The notes under the pieces were generated by a model that did not search any database, was not told where the DNA came from, and worked only from the letters and a program-made list of their open reading frames with translations. The translations under genes and the position numbers were made by a program. 64,000 bases of DNA from Sodalis sp. dw_96 (GTDB lineage Bacteria > Pseudomonadota > Gammaproteobacteria > Enterobacterales > Enterobacteriaceae), in NCBI RefSeq assembly GCF_018449575.1, contig NZ_JAAVUT010000009.1, positions 124,001-188,000 of the forward strand, read 5' to 3'. Below are positions 29,586-38,124 of this stretch, piece by piece; the first letter of the stretch is position 1; each line of letters starts with the position of its first letter.

Positions 29586-29690
29586 ATGAATCTCACAAGA
29601 GCCGTCGTTTTCAGCGTTATATCCCTGTTGGCCCTCGGCGGTATCGGCGGCGTGATGCTGGCGGGTTATATCATCATCGTCCATAGCTGA
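29586..29690 (+). CDS. 34-residue single-span membrane peptide
   Basis: The frame encodes a 34-residue peptide with a short positively charged start (MNLTR), one hydrophobic span of about 25 residues (from AVVFSV, with GGIGG glycines, to GYIIIV) and the end HS. AAGGA stands 5 bases before the ATG, and a good sigma-70 promoter precedes it, which makes a real small gene likely despite its size. A longer frame from 29499 is not supported. It is divergent from dinG and converges with yehW. I do not recognise the family; it could be a membrane-protein regulator or a toxin-like peptide. Confidence 0.6.
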   Translation: MNLTRAVVFSVISLLALGGIGGVMLAGYIIIVHS

Positions 29691-29700
29691 CAGGCGCCAG

Positions 29701-30432
29701 CTAGGGGCGGCGCAGAGCCGTCAGGGCGCGTTCAAACAGCATATCGCTTATTATGGCCAGCAGGGCCACCAATATCGCCCCTTGGAGCACATAGGCGGTA
29801 TTAAAGCCGCTCAGGCCGATGATAATCGGCGTGCCCAGGGTCTTGGTGCCGACGCTGGAGGCGATGGCGGCGGTACCAATATTAATGATGACCGAGGTGC
29901 GGATGCCGGTGATGATCACCGGCGCCGCCAGCGGCAGTTCCACGCGGGTTAATATTTGCCGGCGGGTCATGCCGGAGCCGGTGGCGGTTTCACGAATGGA
30001 ATCCGGCACCGATTCAATGCCGGTAATGGTGCCTTGCACGATGGGCAACAATCCGTACAGCACCAGGGCGATGATGGCCGGCTGCTCGCTGAATCCCATC
30101 ACCGGCACCGCTACCGCCAGCACCGCCACCGGCGGAAAGGTCTGCCCCACCGCCACCACCGTTTCCACCAGCGAGCGGAATTCAAAACCGGCCGGGCGCG
30201 TTACGCCGATACCGGCCCCCACGCCGATGAACACGGCGATAATACTGGATAACAGCACCAACTGCAGATGCGCCCAGGCCAGGGCGGCAAAGCTGTCCTG
30301 CAGATACACCGGACGGTCCAGGGCAGGAAAGAGCCAGGCAAACATTCCCCCCAGCCGCGGCATACCGAACATCAGGCCCAGCAGCAACAGCAGACACCAT
30401 AACAACGGATCAGTGATTATCCGGCGCGGCAT
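29701..30432 (-). CDS. yehW: osmoprotectant ABC transporter permease YehW
   Basis: Permease of 243 residues of the OpuC/ProW-like family with about six membrane spans and an EAA-type loop ([26 protein letters not shown], about residue 145). Partner of YehY in the YehZYXW system, a low-affinity compatible-solute (betaine-type) importer in E. coli. The ATG at 30432 follows GAGGAGG and overlaps the 3' end of yehX by 23 bases. This start lies inside a 54-bp duplication. Confidence 0.93.
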   Translation of the reverse strand: MPRRIITDPLLWCLLLLLGLMFGMPRLGGMFAWLFPALDRPVYLQDSFAALAWAHLQLVLLSSIIAVFIGVGAGIGVTRPAGFEFRSLVETVVAVGQTFPPVAVLAVAVPVMGFSEQPAIIALVLYGLLPIVQGTITGIESVPDSIRETATGSGMTRRQILTRVELPLAAPVIITGIRTSVIINIGTAAIASSVGTKTLGTPIIIGLSGFNTAYVLQGAILVALLAIISDMLFERALTALRRP

Positions 30433-31429
30433 CGGACGCCTCCTCCCCGGTGGGATTACTCAAATCGCCTATATCCGGCGCGGCACCGGACACCTCCTCC
30501 CCGGTGGGATTAATCAAATCGCCGATATGCAGCACGCCCACCGCGTTGCCCGCCGCGTCCACCACCGGCAACCGTTCGGTTCGGCGGGCAACGAATTCCG
30601 ACAGTGCTTCCCGCAGGGTCATGGCGGCGGGTATCCCCTCCCCCTCCAGCCGTTCCTCTTTATGGGCCCGTTCCCCCGCCGCCCCCAGCGCAAGCAATTT
30701 GATACCGATATCATTTTGGCCGAAAAAATCACGCACAAAGGCATTGGCAGGTTGTGTCAGCAAATGGCGAGGGGAACCCTGCTGGATAATTTTGCCTTGA
30801 TCCAGCAATACGATGCGATCCGCCAATGCCAGCGCTTCGTCGATATCATGGGTCACCAGCACGATGGTACGGCCCGACAGCTGGTGAATACGGGAAATCT
30901 CCATTTGCAGCGCGCCGCGGGTGACCGGGTCCAGGGCGCCGAATGGCTCATCCATCAGCAAGACTTCCGGATCGGCGGCCAGGGCGCGGGCCACTCCCAC
31001 CCGCTGCTGCTGGCCGCCGGAGAGCTGATGGGGATAACGACCGCGAAATTGCGCCGCGTCCAGATGCAGCAGTTCCAGCAATTCGGTCACCCGATCGCGG
31101 ATTTTCTTCCGCGGCCATTTCAGCAACTGAGGCACGGTGGCAATGTTCTGTTCCACCGTCCAGTGAGGAAACAAACCGATGGACTGAATGGCATAACCCA
31201 TGCGGCGGCGCAGCTCCTGCGGTTTGAAACTGTGAATTTCATCGCCGGCAAACAGGATTTTGCCCTGGTCATGCTCAATCAGCCGGTTGATCATTTTCAG
31301 CGTGGTGGATTTGCCCGAACCGGAGGTGCCGATCAGCACGGTGAATTCACCGGCGGCAATATTCAGATTCAGATCTGCCACCGCCGGCTTGCCGTGAAAA
31401 AATTTGCTCACCTGTTGAAATTGAATCAT
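30410..31429 (-). CDS. yehX: osmoprotectant ABC transporter ATPase YehX with duplicated C-terminus
   Basis: ATPase of 339 residues: Walker [10 protein letters not shown] (about 34), signature LSGGQQQR (about 135), Walker [13 protein letters not shown] (about 155), then a CBS-like C-terminal region ([23 protein letters not shown]). It is about 30 residues longer than the E. coli protein because its last segment, IGDLxNPTGEEx-SxAAPD, occurs twice in tandem (about residues 301-337). The start overlaps yehY's end by 4 bases. ATPase function should not be affected. Confidence 0.93.
   Translation of the reverse strand: MIQFQQVSKFFHGKPAVADLNLNIAAGEFTVLIGTSGSGKSTTLKMINRLIEHDQGKILFAGDEIHSFKPQELRRRMGYAIQSIGLFPHWTVEQNIATVPQLLKWPRKKIRDRVTELLELLHLDAAQFRGRYPHQLSGGQQQRVGVARALAADPEVLLMDEPFGALDPVTRGALQMEISRIHQLSGRTIVLVTHDIDEALALADRIVLLDQGKIIQQGSPRHLLTQPANAFVRDFFGQNDIGIKLLALGAAGERAHKEERLEGEGIPAAMTLREALSEFVARRTERLPVVDAAGNAVGVLHIGDLINPTGEEVSGAAPDIGDLSNPTGEEASDAAPDNH
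30421..30528 (-). repeat. 54-bp tandem duplication at the yehX-yehW junction
   Basis: Bases 30421-30474 and 30475-30528 are direct copies with about five differences. Each copy carries the coding for 18 residues of YehX, the GGGGAGGAGG ribosome-binding site and a start codon equivalent for yehW (ATG in the left copy at 30432, GTG in the right copy at 30486). Confidence 0.9.
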
Positions 31430-32577
31430 TGGTGCACCTGGTGAAGAAATGAAATGATCAGTTTGAAAAGTTGATCCACCACCACCGCCAGGGCGATAGC
31501 CGGAATAACGCCCAGCAAGACCAGTTCCAGGGCGCTGCTGAGCAGTCCCTGGAACATCAGGGCGCCAAAACCGCCGGCGCCGATTAACGCCGCCACCATG
31601 CCCATACCCACCGTCTGAACCGCGATGATACGCACGCCGGACAAAATCATCGGCAGAGCCAGGGGCACTTCCACCCGCAGGAAAATCTGTCCGCGGGTCA
31701 TGCCCATGCCGAGGGCGGTTTCGATCACCTCGGCGGGTACCTGCTGTAAACCGGCATGCACGCTGCGCACCAGAGGCAATAATGCATAGAGTACCAGCGC
31801 AATCAGCGCCGGGGCCAGGCCTATACCGCCGATGCCCGCGTCCCGCAGCCAGGGCCAGGCGGCGGCCAGTCCGCTTAGCGGGGCGATCAGCAGGCCGAAC
31901 AGCGCGATGGCGGGAATGGTTTGGATAATATTCAGGGTGGAGAACAGCGTCGGCCGCCAGCGGGCCGAATGATGGCAGATAAAACCCAAGGGAATGCCGA
32001 TGAGTATCGCCGGCACCAGGGTACCGAACAGCAGCGTCAGATGCTCACCGAGGGCCGCCTGAAAGACCTGCTGCCGATTGGCATACTCTTTTAGCAGCGA
32101 CAGTTCATCCAAACGGCCGGTCAATAACAGCGCCACCAGCGGCAGCCAGATTTGGGCGTTGCCCACTGCCCGCAGCGTATGGCTGACGCTAGCCCTGCCG
32201 ACGGCATCGGCCGCCATCAGCAGGCACAGCGCAGCCATTAGCCAGAATCCGCTGCCGAAGGAAGTTCGCACCAGATAACCACCCTGACCCGCCAAATGGG
32301 CCGCCGTGCTGCCCGCCAGCGCCACCAGGCAAAACAGCAGCAGTTCCGCCAGTATCATTACCGTCACTGAAAGCGATCGGGACGGGGTGATAAAACACAA
32401 GGCGCCGACCATCAGCGCCGGCACCGGCAGCCAGATCCAAAAGCCGGTCAGTAGTTCATCCAAGGGGATGCCCCGGCCGGATATCAGCCGATTAGGGGCA
32501 TAATTGACAAACGGCAACAGCAGCCCCGCCGCCAGCAGCAAGATAAACAGCGTCAGCAGTACCGGATTTTTAACCAA
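31426..32577 (-). CDS. yehY: osmoprotectant ABC transporter permease YehY
   Basis: Permease of 383 residues, larger than YehW because of an extra N-terminal membrane domain (about residues 1-155) before the conserved permease core (AALGEHLTLLFGTLVPAILIGIPLGF). The EAA loop VIETALGMGMTRGQIFLRVEVPLALP is near residue 285. The stop overlaps the yehX start by 4 bases; osmF lies 33 bases upstream. The order osmF-yehY-yehX-yehW is the same as in E. coli. Confidence 0.94.
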   Translation of the reverse strand: MVKNPVLLTLFILLLAAGLLLPFVNYAPNRLISGRGIPLDELLTGFWIWLPVPALMVGALCFITPSRSLSVTVMILAELLLFCLVALAGSTAAHLAGQGGYLVRTSFGSGFWLMAALCLLMAADAVGRASVSHTLRAVGNAQIWLPLVALLLTGRLDELSLLKEYANRQQVFQAALGEHLTLLFGTLVPAILIGIPLGFICHHSARWRPTLFSTLNIIQTIPAIALFGLLIAPLSGLAAAWPWLRDAGIGGIGLAPALIALVLYALLPLVRSVHAGLQQVPAEVIETALGMGMTRGQIFLRVEVPLALPMILSGVRIIAVQTVGMGMVAALIGAGGFGALMFQGLLSSALELVLLGVIPAIALAVVVDQLFKLIISFLHQVHQ

Positions 32578-32610
32578 AATACCCTATTCTCCCCGCTAGC
32601 CGGGACCGGA

Positions 32611-33540
32611 TTATTTTATCAGTCCTTTTTGCTTGAGGTAGTCCGCCGCGACTTTGCTGGCGTTTTGCCCTTCCACCGCAATACTGGCATTCAGTTTTTG
32701 CAGTGTCTGCGTATCCAGCGAGGCGAAGACCGGTTTCAGCCACTGCCGTATATCGGGATGCTGTTTAAGCACCGACTCGCGAATGATCGGGGTCGGCGCG
32801 TAGATCGGCTGCACGCCGTCGGGATCCGCCAGGGTATGCAGCCCCAATGCGGCTACCGGGCCGTCGGTGCCGTAGGCCATGGCGGCGTTGACGCCGGAGG
32901 TTTGTTCCGCCGCGGCTTTCAGCGTCACCGCGGTATCGCCGCCGGCCAGGGACAACAGCTGATCCTGCTGCAGTTTGAAATCATAGGTTTTTTCAAACGC
33001 CGGCAAGGCATCCGGGCGCTCGATAAATTCAGCGGAAGCCGCCAGCTTGAACTTGCCGCCGCTCTTGAGATAACGGCTTAAATCACGGAGGGAATCGATA
33101 TGCTGGCCTTTCGCCAGATCCTCGCGAATGGCGATGGTCCAGGTGTTATTGGCCGGCGACGGGTCCAGCCAGACGATATGATTTTTATCATAGTCGAGCT
33201 TTTTGACTTTTTGATAACCGGCGCCGGCGTCTTTCCAGGCCGGATCCTTTTCATCATTAAAAAAGAACGCACCGTTACCGGTATATTCCGGGTAGATATC
33301 AATTTCCCCGGACGTTATGGCGCCCCGCAATACTTGCGTGGTGCCCAACTGCGATTTATTGATGGTTTTGACCCCATGGGACTCCAATACCTGAACAATG
33401 ATATTGCCCAGCAGAGAGCCTTCGGTATCAATTTTGGAACCGACACGCACCGGTGATTCCGCCGCCTGAACGACTAAGGTCATGCCCAGCATAATAGCGG
33501 CGAGGCCTAACAAACGTCCTTGATGAAAGTGATGGGCCAT
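32611..33540 (-). CDS. osmF: periplasmic osmoprotectant-binding protein OsmF (YehZ)
   Basis: Substrate-binding protein of 309 residues of the OpuAC/choline-betaine-binding family. Signal peptide ends about VVQA before AESPVRVGSKIDTEG. Strong matches to E. coli OsmF include LLGNIIVQVLESHG, TSGEIDIYPEYTGNGAFFF, FKLAASAEFIERPDALPAFEK, SGVNAAMAYGTDGPVAALGL and VAADYLKQKG. The ATG at 33540 was chosen because the longer frame to 33603 adds a non-signal-like N-terminus. First gene of the transporter operon. The E. coli operon is RpoS-dependent; a clear matching promoter was not identified here. Confidence 0.95.
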   Translation of the reverse strand: MAHHFHQGRLLGLAAIMLGMTLVVQAAESPVRVGSKIDTEGSLLGNIIVQVLESHGVKTINKSQLGTTQVLRGAITSGEIDIYPEYTGNGAFFFNDEKDPAWKDAGAGYQKVKKLDYDKNHIVWLDPSPANNTWTIAIREDLAKGQHIDSLRDLSRYLKSGGKFKLAASAEFIERPDALPAFEKTYDFKLQQDQLLSLAGGDTAVTLKAAAEQTSGVNAAMAYGTDGPVAALGLHTLADPDGVQPIYAPTPIIRESVLKQHPDIRQWLKPVFASLDTQTLQKLNASIAVEGQNASKVAADYLKQKGLIK

Positions 33541-33702
33541 AAAGAAGGTTCCTATGAGTTTATTATGTAACTGGAATAATAGTTCATATGTAAATTTATT
33601 CACCCAAAAAGAATTTATATGAATAGAACCTTTTGACGGTTACAAAAAAGGCTTTCGCCGACACACAAACTTTCCTGTTGATGCATCGCCGCACCTTAGG
33701 GA

Positions 33703-34245
33703 TTACCCGGCATATCTCAAACGCAGGAACTCATGGAACCGGGCGGGAATATCGGGAAGCGTGAGTAAAAACCACGGAGTGAACAGGGCCGGATTATAGC
33801 GGGTTTCGGCCAGCACCGCCTCTAACGGCTGATACCGGTAGGCCATGGCCTCGGCGGGATTGAGTTTCGGTGCCTGTCCGCTGATACCGAAAAAGACGTG
33901 GCCGAATTCATGTTCCACCAATCCATTGGACAAGGGCAGACGGTATTGCAACGAAAAGGCCGGCGTCAGGGCGCAACTTAGCCCCATCTCTTCATAGAGC
34001 CGCCGTTGTGCCGCGGAGGCGGTTTCCTCATGGGGCGCAGGATGACCGCAGCAGGTATTGCTCCATAATCCGCCGCAATGATATTTACCTTCGGCCCGCT
34101 GCTGAAGCAGCAACTCTCCCGCCGGGTTAAATACATAAACCGTCACGGCCCGGTGCAGCATCCCCTCCTGGTGCGCCTTGAGTTTTTCCATGCGGCCCAG
34201 GGGTTGATCCCGCTCATCCACCAGGATGACTTCAGTAAACGCCAT
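33703..34245 (-). CDS. idi: isopentenyl-diphosphate delta-isomerase, type I
   Basis: Nudix-fold isomerase of about 180 residues interconverting IPP and DMAPP in isoprenoid synthesis. The catalytic cysteine lies in SNTCCGHPAP (about residue 66), the metal-binding histidine is in HCGGLWSN, and the Nudix-like helix is ASAAQRRLYEEMGL. The acidic catalytic residue is in LVEHEFGHVFFG. The start at 34245 gives MAFTEVILVDE with GAGA upstream; an ATG at 34254 is the alternative. It is not at this site in E. coli, where osmF is next to bglX. Confidence 0.93.
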   Translation of the reverse strand: MAFTEVILVDERDQPLGRMEKLKAHQEGMLHRAVTVYVFNPAGELLLQQRAEGKYHCGGLWSNTCCGHPAPHEETASAAQRRLYEEMGLSCALTPAFSLQYRLPLSNGLVEHEFGHVFFGISGQAPKLNPAEAMAYRYQPLEAVLAETRYNPALFTPWFLLTLPDIPARFHEFLRLRYAG

Positions 34246-34394
34246 AATATTCATATCTCGGTGAACTTTTTCTACATTGAGTCTATCGACGCAAAAAATA
34301 AAAATCTGCTCTTAAACGGTAAAATAGTTCAAAAAGTAAACATCATGGGCAATCATACCGGATTCATTTAATCTTTGTTTAATCTAAACGGCGG

Positions 34395-35267
34395 TCATAA
34401 GGTACGTCCGACCCGGACCATGGCGCGATGTCGGGCGCCGTTGCGCACCGCCCAGCGTAACACCCACGCCAGTAAATACAGCGGGGGATTGATGGACCAG
34501 GCGCCGCCGGGGGTGCCGGACAGCTGCAATTGGCCCCTGGCCCAATCCGGCAAGAGATCGATGCCGGCGCGCATCATCAGGCGCCCCATCGGTTTCGCCA
34601 TCCCGCCGGGTAAAGGCGCGTTCAATAACAGACGCGTCACCTCGCGGGTACGCTCGTCGCAGCGCAGCACCGGCCGCATTTTTTGCAGATACTGCGCCAC
34701 GGCGCGTCGATTGTCGGGGATATCCCTTGCTCCCAGGGCCTCGGCAACCCGCGCCGCTTCCTGGTAATACTTATCCTGTTCCTCGGCGCCGAGGGCCGGA
34801 TTGCACCAGCGCAGGTGGGCGGAGAGAAAGCTATGGGCTTCGGCAACATGCACCCAGGTGAGCAGTGCCGGATCGCTTGCCCGATAGGGCACACCGCGGC
34901 TATCCACGCCGCTGACGCGCTCATGGATTGCTTTCACTTTTTCGATAAGCGTCCACGCTGTCTCGTAAGAACCGAAGCTGGTGCCGGAAATAAATTGCGC
35001 GGTACGCCTTAAACGACCCAGCATATCTTCGCGAAAATCAGAGTGATCCCATACGCCCGCCAATGCCGACGGATGCAGCATTTGCAACAGCAAGGCGCTA
35101 ATGCCGCCGCACATCATCGAGGTAAAATCGCCGTGAACCCGCCAGACCACCGAATCAGGGCCATAGAGACCCGCATCCCCCGCCGGACGGGAAAAATCGA
35201 TATTGCCCAGGGCCACGCCGCTGACCCCCAACACCTGTTTTTCAATCAGCAGTCGCAACCGCTCCAT
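34395..35267 (-). CDS. MpaB-type oxygenase (DUF2236 family)
   Basis: Protein of 290 residues of the DUF2236 / MpaB family, whose studied members (MpaB, latex-clearing rubber oxygenase) are heme oxygenases cleaving isoprenoid double bonds. Family features visible are SVVWRVHGDFTSMMCGGISALLLQMLHPSALAGVWDHSDFREDMLGRLRRTAQFI (about 38-92) and TWVHVAEAHSFLSAHLRW (about 137-154), with conserved histidines that could bind heme. No signal peptide. It lies upstream of idi in the same direction, 140 bases apart, so a link to isoprenoids is conceivable but unproven. Confidence 0.83.
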   Translation of the reverse strand: MERLRLLIEKQVLGVSGVALGNIDFSRPAGDAGLYGPDSVVWRVHGDFTSMMCGGISALLLQMLHPSALAGVWDHSDFREDMLGRLRRTAQFISGTSFGSYETAWTLIEKVKAIHERVSGVDSRGVPYRASDPALLTWVHVAEAHSFLSAHLRWCNPALGAEEQDKYYQEAARVAEALGARDIPDNRRAVAQYLQKMRPVLRCDERTREVTRLLLNAPLPGGMAKPMGRLMMRAGIDLLPDWARGQLQLSGTPGGAWSINPPLYLLAWVLRWAVRNGARHRAMVRVGRTL

Positions 35268-35381
35268 CTATCCTCGCTCTCATCGGGGACGCCGCCCTGG
35301 ACTGGATAAAACCTGGCGGAGTCAGCCCCGATAGTGATATCTCCGCATCTGACAACTCGGCCTACCGCCGCCCTAAGCGCA

Positions 35382-37673
35382 TTATAATAACTGGAACCGG
35401 GCGGTTTTGACCCGGGCGGAATCCAGCCCGACCATCACATCGAAGGCGCCGGGCTCCGCCATCCATTGCATTTGTTGATTATAGAATTTCAACGCCTCGG
35501 CATCGAGCTTGAAGGTCACCTGCTTTGATTCGCCGGCTTTCAGGAACACCTGCCGAAACCCTCTTAGCATTTGCACCGGCCGGCTGATAGAGGCCTTGAC
35601 GTCGTGGATATACAGCTGCGCCACGGTACTTCCGTCGCGATCGCCGGTATTGGTCAGGGTGACACTGACGCTGATACTGCCGTCGCGGGGCATGGTGGGG
35701 CTGGACAGCTTCACATCCGAGACGCTGAATCGGGTGTAACTCAAGCCATAGCCGAACGGATAAAGCGGACCGTTGGCCTCGTCAAAATAGTGAGAGGTAT
35801 ATTTATCCGGCGCCTGTGGATTATAAGGCCGACCGGTAGGCAAGTGGTTGTAATAAATAGGTATCTGTCCCACGGAACGCGGGAACGACATCGGCAGTTT
35901 ACCGGAGGGATTGTAATCGCCGAACAGCACATCGGCGATGGCGTTGCCGCCTTCGGTGCCGCTGAACCAGGTTTCCAAGATGGCGTCCGCCTGCTGATCC
36001 TCATGGACCAGCGCCAGCGGACGGCCGTTCATCAGCACCAGCACCAGCGGTTTACCGGTGGCCTTCAGCGCGTCAATCAGCCGGCGCTGACTGTCCGGAA
36101 TGGTGATATTGCTGCGGCTGGAAGCCTCATGGGCCATGCCCTGGGATTCCCCCACCGCCGCCACGATCACATCCGCCCGTTCAGCGGTTTTCACCGCTTC
36201 GTCCAGCATGGCCTGCGGGGTGCGCGGATCCTGCTTCACCGACATTTCATAGCTGTTGAGGAAAGCCACCATATCCTTGTGATCGGTGATATTCGATCCC
36301 CTGGCGTAGACCACGGTGGCCTTGCCCGCCGCCGCGTTGCGGATCCCCGCCAGCAGCGTAACGGCCTGGTTGATGCGACCGGCCGCCGACCAACTGCCGA
36401 TAATATCGCGCTGGCTGTCCGCCAGCGGACCTATCACCGCGATGGTGCCCTGCTTTTTCAACGGTAGGGTCTGCAGGCGGTTTTTCAGCAGTACCAGACT
36501 TTGCCGTGCCACCTCCCGCGCCTCGGCGCGATGGAGACGGCTCTCGGCATTGGTATCCTTGGGATCGCTGCCCACCGGTCCCAGATGACTATAGGGATCG
36601 CGAAACAGCCCCATATCGTATTTTACATTCAGGACATGGCGTACGGCATCGTCGATTTCCCCCTCGCGGATATCGCCGCTTTTTACCATTTCCGGCAGAT
36701 AGCGACTGAAATACACGTCGCCCATGCTCATATCGATACCGGCATCCAGCGCGATTTTCACCGCGTCTTTCGGCGAGCTGGCGACGCCATGGTTAATCAA
36801 TTCTTTTACCGCGCCATGGTCGCTGATGGCGATACCGGAAAAATGCCACTGCTTGCGCAGCAGGTCTTTCAGTAACCAGGTATTTGCGGTGGCCGGGGTG
36901 CCGTTAATGGAATTCAGCGCCACCATGACGCCGCCGCTGCCGGCATCCAGCGCCGCTTTATAGGGCGGCAGATAATCCTGGAACATCCGCTGCGGGCTCA
37001 TATCGACGGTATTGTAATCCCGCCCGCCTTCCGCCGCGCCGTACAGGGCGAAATGCTTGACGCTGGTCATCAGGGAGTGCCGGCCGGCGGGATTCTTGCC
37101 CTGGAACGATTCCACCATCACCCGGCCCATTTCACTCGCCAGGAAGGTATCTTCCCCCAAACCTTCCGAGACCCGGCCCCAGCGGGGATCGCGGGTAATG
37201 TCCACCATCGGCGCCCAGGTCATGTTCAGACCGTCCTCGCTGCCTTCGAAGGCGGCGATACGCGCGCTGGTGGCAACCGCGTCAAGATTCCAACTGGCGG
37301 CCAGCCCGAGGCTGATGGGGAAAACGGTGCGCTGGCCGTGCACGATGTCATAAGCGAAGAATAACGGAATTTTAAGGCGGCTCAGCTGCATGACCTGATC
37401 TTGCATCGCCCGGATATCGGGACGGGTAACCGTATTGAAAATAGCCCCCACCTGGCCTTTTCTGATCATTTCCCGGATAGCCTCTTTCGGATTATCCGGT
37501 CCGACGCTGATAAGGCGCAGTTGACCAATCTTTTCCGACAGGGTCATTTTTTGCAGCAATGCGTTGACATAAGCATCACGGGGCAAATCGGGGGAAGGAA
37601 GCTGGGTATTGTCCGCCAGGGCGGGATTGAGCGTTAATGCTACAAACAGGCTTATTGAACACAGCCATTTCAT
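35382..37673 (-). CDS. bglX: periplasmic beta-glucosidase BglX (GH3)
   Basis: Glycoside hydrolase family 3 enzyme of 763 residues (E. coli BglX 765). Signal peptide is about 1-20 (MKWLCSISLFVALTLNPALA before DNTQ). The N-terminal barrel has the nucleophile aspartate in FSGIAISDHGAVKELINHG (about residue 285). The alpha/beta sandwich (RQSLVLLKNRLQTLPLKKQGTIAVIGPLAD) and C-terminal fibronectin-III-like domain follow. The ATG at 37673 has GAGAA upstream; the extra 22 codons of the longer frame are not signal-like. Adjacent to dld as in E. coli. Confidence 0.95.
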   Translation of the reverse strand: MKWLCSISLFVALTLNPALADNTQLPSPDLPRDAYVNALLQKMTLSEKIGQLRLISVGPDNPKEAIREMIRKGQVGAIFNTVTRPDIRAMQDQVMQLSRLKIPLFFAYDIVHGQRTVFPISLGLAASWNLDAVATSARIAAFEGSEDGLNMTWAPMVDITRDPRWGRVSEGLGEDTFLASEMGRVMVESFQGKNPAGRHSLMTSVKHFALYGAAEGGRDYNTVDMSPQRMFQDYLPPYKAALDAGSGGVMVALNSINGTPATANTWLLKDLLRKQWHFSGIAISDHGAVKELINHGVASSPKDAVKIALDAGIDMSMGDVYFSRYLPEMVKSGDIREGEIDDAVRHVLNVKYDMGLFRDPYSHLGPVGSDPKDTNAESRLHRAEAREVARQSLVLLKNRLQTLPLKKQGTIAVIGPLADSQRDIIGSWSAAGRINQAVTLLAGIRNAAAGKATVVYARGSNITDHKDMVAFLNSYEMSVKQDPRTPQAMLDEAVKTAERADVIVAAVGESQGMAHEASSRSNITIPDSQRRLIDALKATGKPLVLVLMNGRPLALVHEDQQADAILETWFSGTEGGNAIADVLFGDYNPSGKLPMSFPRSVGQIPIYYNHLPTGRPYNPQAPDKYTSHYFDEANGPLYPFGYGLSYTRFSVSDVKLSSPTMPRDGSISVSVTLTNTGDRDGSTVAQLYIHDVKASISRPVQMLRGFRQVFLKAGESKQVTFKLDAEALKFYNQQMQWMAEPGAFDVMVGLDSARVKTARFQLL

Positions 37674-38124
37674 ATCGTTATTCTCACAATCGCAAAAGCA
37701 AACCGGGCATAAAGCCCGGTCATGGATGTTTTTTATCACTATGCCACTGAGATTTATCAGGGTCAGTGTAGCCCATCACAGAGTCGAAAGGGTAAGGTTA
37801 AATTATTGAAAGCTGGTGTTTCCGGATGAGTGGCGAAATAATCGTCCGCGCCGGCGGCAGAAAATCCCGCCGATCCTGTTTACCATGAAGATTTTCGAAA
37901 AATACCCGGGCGAGCTTTCGATGTACGGATCGCCGATCCGGATAGTCTGTGCGTGCCAATGAGTAGATTATCAGCAGGGCGGGATAAGCGGAAACCCGGT
38001 TGCAAAACCACCCTGAGCCCGAACAAATCGAGACGGTGCGCCGGTATGTGATTAAACTGTTAATCGGCTACCGGCGGCAACGCGCCGACACCGACCGGTA
38101 AAACCATAACAAAGGGACATCATC
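37674..38124. other. intergenic region between divergent bglX and dld
   Basis: Contains a 7-bp hairpin ACCGGGC-ATAAA-GCCCGGT (37702-37720) close to the bglX start. From about 38006 to 38101 a plus-strand frame without an initiation codon reads QNHPEPEQIETVRRYVIKLLIGYRRQRADTDR-stop, which may be a decayed coding remnant. AAAGGGA just before 38125 serves dld. Confidence 0.45.

Noticed and set aside
29819-31444. A 541-codon plus-strand frame opposite yehW and yehX.
   Set aside because: It is a shadow of the two transporter genes in GC-rich DNA. The minus-strand proteins have full family motifs, and the plus-strand translation is low-complexity without recognisable domains.
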